Positions 1-5,662 of a stretch of 8,301 bases of DNA are shown in pieces. How positions within the stretch are numbered: position 1 is the stretch's first letter; each line of letters begins with the position of its first letter. Below the pieces are notes generated by a model, which saw nothing but the letters and a program-made list of their open reading frames with translations, was not told the origin of the DNA and ran no database searches. Both the position numbers and the translations under genes were made by a program. Source of the DNA: Chitinophaga pinensis (GTDB taxonomy: Bacteria; Bacteroidota; Bacteroidia; AKYH767-A; OLB10); the NCBI GenBank assembly GCA_945872015.1, contig CAMBYJ010000068.1:1-8301 (forward strand), in the 5' to 3' direction.

Positions 1-149
1 AACAAATGAGCAAAGCCTGTTTGTTCAGGATCTTCATCTCTTGCACCAACCATATACAAAATATTCATTGCTACAAGGGGCGTGCTTTTGTCCTCGTGAA
101 CAATTACTTTTAACCCATTGGACAATTCAAATTTTTCAAAATTTATCAT
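1..149 (-). CDS. M16 (insulinase/pitrilysin-like) zinc peptidase, N-terminal fragment cut by window edge
   Basis: The first 49 codons of a gene that continues beyond the left edge. The translation starts MINFEKFELSNGLKVIVHED and runs through MVGARDEDPEQTGFAHL. This matches the N-terminus of M16 metallopeptidases, where an 'L-NGL-V' strand and a 'GS/GARDE...GLAHLLEHM' segment lead into the HxxEH zinc motif. The fragment stops at the first residues of that segment, so the zinc ligands lie outside the window and activity cannot be judged. The family cleaves peptides, often in the periplasm. No signal peptide is visible here, so this copy may be cytoplasmic or rely on another route. The ATG lies 2 bases after the stop of the flavin oxidoreductase gene (TAA-TT-ATG), implying translational coupling as the third gene of the operon. 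Family assignment is fairly secure; substrate unknown. Confidence 0.8.
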   Translation of the reverse strand, partial: MINFEKFELSNGLKVIVHEDKSTPLVAMNILYMVGARDEDPEQTGFAHL

Positions 150-151
150 AA

Positions 152-1102
152 TTAATCGATACTTATTTCTTGTAATTTTTTCTTTTCAATAACAAACTCT
201 TCCCACATTTCTTTCAGAATATTCGCAGCTGGTTTTATTCCTTTAAAATTAGCTGCCACCTGTCCGATTTCTAATTCTCCTTCCTGCATATCTCCTTCAA
301 ACATTCCTTTTTTTGCTCTCGCTCTTCCAAGTATTTCTTTTAGCTCTTCATTACTTGCACCTCGCTGTGTAGCTTCATCAACTTTCTGGTAAAATTCATT
401 CTTGATTAGTCGGACTGGGGTAAGACTTTTTAAAGCTAATGCAGTATCGCCTTCATTCATATTTATGACTCTGTTTTTGAAAGCATCGTTAGCCGATGAT
501 TCTTCACTCGCCACGAACCTTGTTCCAACTTGTACTCCTTCAGCGCCTAAAGCAAAGCATGCAAGCATCGCTCGTCCGTCAGCAATTCCTCCAGCTGCAA
601 TTAGAGGTAATTTAACTGCATCTCGAATAAGAGGTATTAAACAAAGTGTTGTTGTTTCCTCACGACCATTATGTCCACCAGCTTCAAATCCTTCAGCAAC
701 AATCGCATCAACACCAGCGGCTTCTGCTTTCAATGCAAATTTTGTATTGGCAATTACATGTACCACTTTAATTCCATGTGATTTTAAATGATTAGTCCAT
801 GTTGCAGGATTACCAGCAGAGGTAAATACTATTGGAACTTTTTCTTCGATGATGATAGCAATATGTTCATCGATATTTGGGTATAACAACGGAAGATTAA
901 CAGCGAAATTGTTTTTTGTTGCTGATTTACACTTCTGAATATGCTCTCTTAGAACATCTGGATACATCGACCCTGCGCCGATAATTCCTAATCCACCAGC
1001 ATTACTAACGGCTGCGGCTAAACGCCATCCACTGCACCATATCATTCCTGCCTGAATGATAGGATACTGAATATTGAATAATTCGGTTATTCTATTTTTC
1101 AT
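152..1102 (-). CDS. NAD(P)H-dependent flavin oxidoreductase (nitronate monooxygenase / FabK superfamily), 316 aa
   Basis: An FMN-binding TIM-barrel enzyme of the 2-nitropropane dioxygenase family, which contains nitronate monooxygenases and the enoyl-ACP reductase FabK. Visible marks are the N-terminal 'ITELFNIQYPIIQAGM' strand (residues 5-20), the 'AVSNAGGLGIIGAG' FMN loop (31-44), and 'EAGGHNG' with the likely catalytic His144. Further on are the phosphate-binding 'AAGGIADG' (169-176) and 'GVQVGTRF' (189-196). The length is normal for the family. The open frame extends 28 codons further upstream, but that part overlaps the DUF218 gene and does not resemble the family. The ATG at 1102, directly before KNRITELF, is therefore chosen; it lies 2 bases after the preceding stop (TAA-AA-ATG). 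Second gene of the minus-strand operon. Sequence alone does not separate detoxification of nitronates from fatty-acid enoyl reduction; close Bacteroidota homologues are usually named nitronate monooxygenase. Confidence 0.9.
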   Translation of the reverse strand: MKNRITELFNIQYPIIQAGMIWCSGWRLAAAVSNAGGLGIIGAGSMYPDVLREHIQKCKSATKNNFAVNLPLLYPNIDEHIAIIIEEKVPIVFTSAGNPATWTNHLKSHGIKVVHVIANTKFALKAEAAGVDAIVAEGFEAGGHNGREETTTLCLIPLIRDAVKLPLIAAGGIADGRAMLACFALGAEGVQVGTRFVASEESSANDAFKNRVINMNEGDTALALKSLTPVRLIKNEFYQKVDEATQRGASNEELKEILGRARAKKGMFEGDMQEGELEIGQVAANFKGIKPAANILKEMWEEFVIEKKKLQEISID

Positions 1103-1104
1103 TT

Positions 1105-1695
1105 TTAAAAGAATATTTCTAATGTTGCTTTTACTCTTGCGCCCATTTCCCGTATTAAAAACCACGTTGGCTCTCGTTTCGGCCATCCCTCTGCGACGTA
1201 TCCAACAGAGTTAATATTCATCTGTTTCGCCATCCAAAGCGCTCTGCAAAGATGTGCTTTTTGACTCACAATGATAACGGGCTCATATAAATATTTTTTG
1301 TTGAACATTTTCAAGGATGCATAGGTGTCTTTGCTGTCAGAATCTAACATAATTAGCGTGTCTTTGACTCCTTTAGTCAGTAATTCCTTTTTTAAATCGT
1401 TCGCTTCATCGTAATGATTGCCGTCTGAAATTCCGCTAATAATAATTTTACAATTGGGATACGATTGACGTAGTTTTACCACCGCTTCAACTCTTCCATT
1501 GAAGAAATAGTTTGGTCGCTTTCCCATTCGGTATTCTTTACCAGCTCCTAAAACTAATACATAACGGTTTTTTAGTTGGGCTGTATTCTCTTGAACAATC
1601 ATTTTATTGCCAACATGAGAAATCCACCAATAATTACAAAGTATTAGTACAATAGGAAGTAGCAGTATGAGGAAAAAGATTTTTAAAAACTTCAT
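1105..1695 (-). CDS. SanA/YdcF-family (DUF218) membrane-anchored protein, 196 aa
   Basis: A DUF218 protein of the SanA (vancomycin high-temperature exclusion) type. Residues 4-24 form a single hydrophobic N-terminal segment, probably an uncleaved anchor placing the domain in the periplasm. The DUF218 core follows: 'YVLVLGAG' (45-52), 'NGRVEAVVKL' (66-75), 'IIISGIS' (84-90) leading to an acidic 'YDEANDL' (95-101), 'LDSDSKDTYASL' (117-128), 'IIVSQKAHLCRALWMA' (141-156) and the C-terminal 'REMGARVKA' (182-190). These acidic and His/Arg positions are the conserved pocket of the family. E. coli SanA affects envelope barrier function, but the biochemical reaction is not established. First gene of a three-gene minus-strand operon; a TACATTTG box ends 4 bases before its ATG. 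Family call secure; role inferred only as envelope-related. Confidence 0.88.
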   Translation of the reverse strand: MKFLKIFFLILLLPIVLILCNYWWISHVGNKMIVQENTAQLKNRYVLVLGAGKEYRMGKRPNYFFNGRVEAVVKLRQSYPNCKIIISGISDGNHYDEANDLKKELLTKGVKDTLIMLDSDSKDTYASLKMFNKKYLYEPVIIVSQKAHLCRALWMAKQMNINSVGYVAEGWPKREPTWFLIREMGARVKATLEIFF

Positions 1696-1699
1696 TTAA

Positions 1700-1707
1700 C
1701 AAATGTA
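1700..1707 (-). promoter_or_regulatory. Candidate -7 promoter box (TACATTTG) of the DUF218 operon
   Basis: Read on the minus strand, this is a perfect match to the Bacteroidota -7 consensus TAnnTTTG. It ends 4 bases before the ATG at 1695 (TACATTTG-TTAA-ATG), so transcription would start at or next to the start codon. The nearest upstream TTG is only 14 bases away (1722-1724), shorter than the usual 17-23, so the -33 element is poor. The box could in principle be chance in AT-rich DNA; its placement in the divergent gap supports it. Confidence 0.45.
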
Positions 1708-1802
1708 AGGTTTGACTACAACAACTAGTCTTAGGTTCTTCTCTATTTTTGAACAATAACACTGTTTTTTATCGTTAATAAAGAATGTTGTTTAATGCTA
1801 TT

Positions 1803-1834
1803 TTGCATAGTTGATTTTTATATTTTTAACCCTG
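1803..1834 (+). promoter_or_regulatory. Weak candidate promoter of the nucleotidyltransferase-glyA-porQ operon
   Basis: A TTG at 1803-1805 lies 21 bases upstream of TAACCCTG (1827-1834), which matches the -7 consensus TAnnTTTG at four of the six fixed positions. The box ends 4 bases before the ATG at 1839, the same distance as for the boxes before the DUF218 gene and smpB. The two mismatches make it weak on its own. A better-matching TATTTTTG at 1744-1751 has no TTG at proper spacing and would give a leader of about 85 bases. Confidence 0.22.
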
Positions 1835-1838
1835 ACAA

Positions 1839-2834
1839 ATGAAAATAATTATACCGGTTGCGGGGATTGGCAGTAAGTTGCGACCGCATACACATACTCA
1901 ACCTAAAGCATTGGTGCCTGTTGCAGGTAAGCCAATTCTTTCCCATATTGTTGATTATCTCGTGGATGGCGGGTATAAGGAGTTTATTTTTATTGTTGGA
2001 TATCTTGGAGATAAGATTGAAGATTATGTTAAGAATAAATATCCTCATCTAAAATCTTCTTTTGTTATTCAGGAGCCTCGCGAAGGAACAGGTCAGGCTG
2101 TTTGGATGGCCAAAGATTTAGTCAATGATGGCGACGAATTGCTGATTGTTTTAGGAGATACTATTATCGATTATGATTTGCACGCTATCGTAACGTCTCC
2201 TTGTTCTTCTTTGGGAATTAAAAAAGTAGATGACCCTCGTCAGTTTGGAGTTGCAGAAATAGATGATCAGGGTTTTATCAAAAAGCTTGAAGAAAAACCA
2301 TTGATTCCAAAATCAAATTTAGCATTGGTAGGTATCTATTATATCAAAAACGGATTTTTACTAATGGAAGCATTAGACCATTTAATTAAAAATGATATCC
2401 GCCACAATGATGAATTTAATTTAACATTGGGTATTCAACGAATGGTACAGGCGGGAGAGAAGTTTTCTACTTTTCAAGTTGGAAACTGGTTCGATTGCGG
2501 AGGTAAAAATAATCTGCTTGAGACTAACGCTACTTTGTTAAGTTACGACAAAAATATTTCCAATAAAAAATACAATTATAGCAATACCATCATTATTCAT
2601 CCAGTTAGTATTGCCCCTAATTGTGATATCAGTGATTCAATTATAGGACCGAATGTATCAATTGGAGATAATACCATCATCCGACATTCAATTTTAAGTA
2701 ATTCAATCATTGGTTCATATTCTCAGTTAGAGTCGGCTATTTTGCATGAAAGTGTAATTGGAAGTGATGCTTATCTTAAAGGACTTAGCCAGAGTTTGAA
2801 TATTGGAGATAGTACAGAAATTGATTTTAGTTAA
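1839..2834 (+). CDS. Sugar-phosphate nucleotidyltransferase with left-handed beta-helix C-terminus, 331 aa
   Basis: A cytoplasmic enzyme that joins a sugar 1-phosphate to an NTP, giving an NDP-sugar for surface glycans; it resembles long-form glucose-1-phosphate thymidylyl-/uridylyl- or mannose-1-phosphate guanylyltransferases. The Rossmann-like catalytic domain covers about residues 1-235. It has the nucleotide-binding signature 'AGIGSKLRP' (8-16) with P22-K23, 'EPREGTG' (79-85), the metal-binding G106-D107, 'EEKP' (151-154) and 'NWFDCGG' (216-222) with D219 as likely second metal ligand. Residues about 245-325 contain hexapeptide-type repeats ('IIHPVSIAPNCDI', 'SIIGPNVSIGDNT', 'SIIGSYSQLESA'), a left-handed beta-helix typical of oligomerising or acyltransferase-like tails. 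The usual Arg of the GxGxRL signature is Lys13. Sugar and nucleotide specificity cannot be read. First gene of the plus-strand operon, 12 bases before glyA. Confidence 0.88.
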   Translation: MKIIIPVAGIGSKLRPHTHTQPKALVPVAGKPILSHIVDYLVDGGYKEFIFIVGYLGDKIEDYVKNKYPHLKSSFVIQEPREGTGQAVWMAKDLVNDGDELLIVLGDTIIDYDLHAIVTSPCSSLGIKKVDDPRQFGVAEIDDQGFIKKLEEKPLIPKSNLALVGIYYIKNGFLLMEALDHLIKNDIRHNDEFNLTLGIQRMVQAGEKFSTFQVGNWFDCGGKNNLLETNATLLSYDKNISNKKYNYSNTIIIHPVSIAPNCDISDSIIGPNVSIGDNTIIRHSILSNSIIGSYSQLESAILHESVIGSDAYLKGLSQSLNIGDSTEIDFS

Positions 2835-2846
2835 TACATAACAGTT

Positions 2847-4118
2847 ATGATAAAGAAAGACACTCAGATTTTTAATCTGATCACAAAAGAGTTAAAACGT
2901 CAGCGTCACGGAATTGAATTGATTGCCTCTGAAAATTTTGTTTCCAAACAAGTAATGCAGGCAGCTGGTTCATGCTTAACAAATAAATATGCTGAAGGAC
3001 TTCCAGGCAAACGCTATTACGGAGGATGTGAAATTGTTGATCAGATAGAGCAAATTGCAATTGATCGTGCAAAGGAATTATTCGGAGCTGTTTGGGCGAA
3101 TGTCCAGCCACATTCAGGTGCTCAAGCGAATGCTGCAGTGATGCTTGCTATATTAAATCCTGGTGATAAAATTATGGGATTTGATTTATCGCATGGTGGA
3201 CATTTAACACATGGTTCTTCTGTTAATTATTCAGGTAAGTTATACAAACCATGTTTCTATGGAGTGGAAAAGGAAACTGGTCTAATTAACTATGACAAAG
3301 TAGAAAAGCTTGCAAAGAAAGAGCTTCCTAAATTAATTATTTGCGGTGCTTCGGCTTATTCTCGCGATTGGGATTATGTACGCTTGCGTAAAATTGCAGA
3401 TAAAGTAGGTGCGTTACTGTTAGGAGATATTTCGCATCCTTCGGGATTAATTGCAAAAGGAATTTTGAATGATCCAATTCCACATTGTCATATTGTAACT
3501 ACTACTACGCATAAAACACTTCGTGGTCCTCGTGGTGGTTTGATTATGATGGGTAAAGACTTTCCAAATCCGTTTGGCATCACAACGCCTAAAGGTGAAA
3601 TCAGATCGATGAGTAGTTTGTTAGATGCTGCTGTTTTTCCAGGAATTCAAGGTGGACCGTTAGAGCATGTTATTGCAGCTAAAGCGGTAGCTTTCGGAGA
3701 AGCATTAACCGATGAGTATTTGAAATATACGATTCAGGTAGTTAAGAATGCGCAAGCAATGGCTAAAGCATTTACTGACTTAGGATACCAAATTGTTTCA
3801 GGCGGAACTGATAATCACTTAATGTTGATAGATCTTCGCAATAAAAATATTACGGGACGTGAAGCAGAAAATGCGTTGGTGAAAGCAGATATAACTATCA
3901 ACAAAAACATGGTGCCTTATGATGATAAGAGTCCGTTTGTAACATCGGGTATTCGTATTGGGACTCCTGCAATTACATCTCGCGGAATGAAAGAAACACA
4001 CATGAAGAAAATCGTTACGTTAATTGATAAAGTTTTAATGAATCATACTAACGAAAAAGTGATTGAGAAGGTGAGAGGAGATGTAAATACGTTCATGGAT
4101 AAATTCCCACTATATTAG
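2847..4118 (+). CDS. glyA: Serine hydroxymethyltransferase, 423 aa
   Basis: A cytoplasmic PLP enzyme that interconverts serine and glycine while charging tetrahydrofolate with a one-carbon unit, the main C1 supply for purines, thymidylate and methionine. The full fold-type I aminotransferase-like sequence is present: 'ELIASENFVS' (24-33), 'NKYAEGLPGKRYYGG' (46-60), 'HSGAQAN' (89-95), PLP-ring-binding Asp194 in 'GDISHPSGL', and the Schiff-base Lys223 in 'VTTTTHKTLRGPRGG' (217-231). Then come 'FPGIQGGPLEH' (264-274), 'GGTDNHLMLIDLR' and 'GIRIGTPAITSRG'. Length is normal. The 'ASAYSRDWDY' and 'DISHPSG' spellings are those usual in Bacteroidota, whereas E. coli has DMAHVAG. It is embedded between the nucleotidyltransferase gene (12-base gap) and porQ (8-base gap), so transcription is probably shared. 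No dedicated promoter is seen. Confidence 0.98.
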   Translation: MIKKDTQIFNLITKELKRQRHGIELIASENFVSKQVMQAAGSCLTNKYAEGLPGKRYYGGCEIVDQIEQIAIDRAKELFGAVWANVQPHSGAQANAAVMLAILNPGDKIMGFDLSHGGHLTHGSSVNYSGKLYKPCFYGVEKETGLINYDKVEKLAKKELPKLIICGASAYSRDWDYVRLRKIADKVGALLLGDISHPSGLIAKGILNDPIPHCHIVTTTTHKTLRGPRGGLIMMGKDFPNPFGITTPKGEIRSMSSLLDAAVFPGIQGGPLEHVIAAKAVAFGEALTDEYLKYTIQVVKNAQAMAKAFTDLGYQIVSGGTDNHLMLIDLRNKNITGREAENALVKADITINKNMVPYDDKSPFVTSGIRIGTPAITSRGMKETHMKKIVTLIDKVLMNHTNEKVIEKVRGDVNTFMDKFPLY

Positions 4119-4126
4119 TAGTTCAA

Positions 4127-5176
4127 ATGAAAAAAAATAATCTGATATTAAGTTCACTATTATTGATTGCTCAAATATCTTTTGGGCAATCAGGTGGATT
4201 ATCAGCATTTAATTTTTTAAATTTTAATACTAGTGCTCGCGCTGCTGCCTTAGGTGGTAGTGCAATTGTTACTACTGCAGATGATGTATCGTTGATGGTT
4301 TATAATCCTGGGCAACTATTCTCTACAATCGACAAACAATTTTCTGTGAGTTTTGTAGGGTATGCTTCGGATATTTCCTACAGCGATTTTGTATATGCAC
4401 AAAAGACAAAACGTTTCGGTATGATTGGAGGTTATGTACATAATGCAAATTATGGAACGTTTAATCAAACGGATGCTGCCGCAAATGTTATCGGAGAATT
4501 TAAGGCTTCTGATAATGCAATTGGACTAACATGGTCGAAGCAATTAGATAGTACTCTAAACTTAGGTGTTTCTGTGAAAGGAATATTTTCAAATCTTGGT
4601 TTAGGTAATACGTCCAATGCCATTGCTGCTGATTTCGGAATCAATTATTATCTCGCAAGAAAAAATTTATCTGCAGCTTTTGTAGTTCGAAATTTTGGAT
4701 CACAATTAAAGAAGTTTGATGGTGGAACATCAGAACGATTACCATTGCAAATTCAATTAGGTGTTTCTAAGAAACTAACGAATGCGCCTTTCCGTTTTTC
4801 CTTAATTGGTCAACAGTTACAGAAGTATGATTTATCATACCTTAATCCGAATGAAAACGGAATTGACCCTCTAACAGGTGAAGAAAAAATACAAACCATC
4901 ACTGCAGGAAATAAAATCATGCGTCATGTGATTATGAATGTGGAAGTATTGTTCTCTAAAAATTTTAATTTGCGTTTAGGTTATAATTTCCTTCGTAGAA
5001 ATGAATTAACATTAACAGAGAAAAAAGGATTGTCTGGCTTTTCAATGGGATTAGGATTGAAGATTAGTGCGCTTCAGATTTCTTTTGCTAAGACACTTTA
5101 TATGCCTTACGAAGGAAGTAATCATATTACTATTTCGAGTAATCTCAGCGACTTTAAAAAGAAGAGGACTAATTAA
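4127..5176 (+). CDS. porQ: Type IX secretion system protein PorQ, 349 aa
   Basis: An outer-membrane beta-barrel protein of the PorV/PorQ family and part of the T9SS attachment complex (PorU-PorV-PorQ-PorZ), which releases cargo and anchors it to the cell surface. The N-terminus is a clear signal peptide (residues 1 to about 20, MKKNN then LILSSLLLIAQISFG), with mature protein likely starting around Gln21. Diagnostic stretches are 'AFNFLNFNTSARAAALGG' (27-44), 'DDVSLMVYNPGQL' (about 52-64), and late 'APFRFSLIGQQLQKYDLSY', 'IDPLTGEE', 'MRHVIMNVEVLFSKNFNLRLGYNFLRR' and a terminal 'NHITISSNLSDF'. These follow PorQ rather than PorV. Many alternating strands fit a barrel of about 14 strands. Last gene of the plus-strand operon; its final 8 bases overlap the convergent smpB. 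It implies a working T9SS elsewhere in the genome. Confidence 0.92.
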   Translation: MKKNNLILSSLLLIAQISFGQSGGLSAFNFLNFNTSARAAALGGSAIVTTADDVSLMVYNPGQLFSTIDKQFSVSFVGYASDISYSDFVYAQKTKRFGMIGGYVHNANYGTFNQTDAAANVIGEFKASDNAIGLTWSKQLDSTLNLGVSVKGIFSNLGLGNTSNAIAADFGINYYLARKNLSAAFVVRNFGSQLKKFDGGTSERLPLQIQLGVSKKLTNAPFRFSLIGQQLQKYDLSYLNPNENGIDPLTGEEKIQTITAGNKIMRHVIMNVEVLFSKNFNLRLGYNFLRRNELTLTEKKGLSGFSMGLGLKISALQISFAKTLYMPYEGSNHITISSNLSDFKKKRTN

Positions 5177-5630
5177 ACTTCTTCATCGCGCGTCCCATCT
5201 CTCTTTTAGCTTCTGCCTTCTTCAACGTTTCGCGTTTGTCAAACAATTTCTTGCCTCGCGCTAAGCCTATCCTTAATTTGATTATTCCTCGTTCGTTTTC
5301 CTGAATGCTAATCGGAATAATGGTAACACCTTTCTCTCGTAATTTACTCTGGAATTTTGTTAATTGATGTCGGTGTAAAAGCAACTTTCGTTCTCTCTTT
5401 GCTTCGTGATTTGCATACGACCCATGTTCGTAAGGGGAGATATGCAGGTTTTTAAGCCACAATTCATCATTCTTAAAATAACAGAAAGAGTCGCTTAGAT
5501 TGGCTTTGCCCTCACGAATGGCCTTTACTTCAGTACCAGTCAACTGAATACCAGCTTCAACCTCATCAGAAATGAAAAAGTTAAAACTCGCTCTGCGGTT
5601 AACGATATTGATAGTTTGTTTAATAGCCAC
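5169..5630 (-). CDS. smpB: SsrA-binding protein SmpB, 153 aa
   Basis: The partner of tmRNA (SsrA) in trans-translation: it carries tmRNA to stalled ribosomes so that stuck peptides are tagged and the ribosome is released. The OB-fold core contains 'IQLTGTEVKAIREGKANLSDSF' elements (28-49, key G32-T33-E34-V35-K36), 'LHISPYEHGSYANHEAKR' (62-79), 'RKLLLH' (81-86) and 'GLARGKKLFDKRE' (122-134). The basic tail 'KKAEAKREMGRAMKKFN' (137-153) is the part that occupies the empty mRNA channel. Length is normal. The start is GTG (5628-5630); no ATG is available near the conserved N-terminus and no upstream in-frame ATG fits. It lies 17 bases after mntH on the same strand, with its own candidate promoter, and overlaps the 3' end of porQ by 8 bases tail to tail. 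Confidence 0.97.
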   Translation of the reverse strand: MAIKQTINIVNRRASFNFFISDEVEAGIQLTGTEVKAIREGKANLSDSFCYFKNDELWLKNLHISPYEHGSYANHEAKRERKLLLHRHQLTKFQSKLREKGVTIIPISIQENERGIIKLRIGLARGKKLFDKRETLKKAEAKREMGRAMKKFN

Positions 5631-5634
5631 AGCG

Positions 5635-5662
5635 CAAAGATAGTCAATCAGCGAACTACCAA
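5635..5662 (-). promoter_or_regulatory. Candidate smpB promoter, TTG-N17-TATCTTTG, inside the mntH 3' end
   Basis: On the minus strand, TTG (5660-5662) is followed after exactly 17 bases by TATCTTTG (5635-5642). Both match the Bacteroidota consensus TTG-N17-23-TAnnTTTG. The -7 box covers the short mntH-smpB gap and ends 4 bases before the GTG start, predicting a leaderless smpB transcript. The -33 element lies within the last codons of mntH. This would uncouple smpB from metal control. Confidence 0.5.

Noticed and set aside
402..791. Plus-strand open frame of 129 codons opposite the flavin oxidoreductase
   Set aside because: Low-complexity Pro/Ala/Ser translation with no family resemblance; it is the antisense shadow of a well-supported gene. 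The same reasoning applies to the short open frames opposite or within the nucleotidyltransferase gene, glyA, porQ/smpB and mntH.
1103..1186. Possible 28-residue N-terminal extension of the flavin oxidoreductase, with an ATG at 1186
   Set aside because: It overlaps the 3' end of the DUF218 gene, its composition does not resemble the family, and the homologous N-terminus begins precisely at the ATG at 1102.
1744..1751. TATTTTTG as the -7 box for the nucleotidyltransferase operon
   Set aside because: It matches TAnnTTTG but there is no TTG 17-23 bases upstream, and such a match is easily met by chance in AT-rich DNA. It remains possible as an alternative start site.
5159..5183. AAGAAG...CTTCTT inverted repeat at the porQ/smpB junction as a bidirectional terminator
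   Set aside because: A 6-base AT-rich stem with a 13-base loop is weak, lies within both coding regions, and has no following T-run on either strand.
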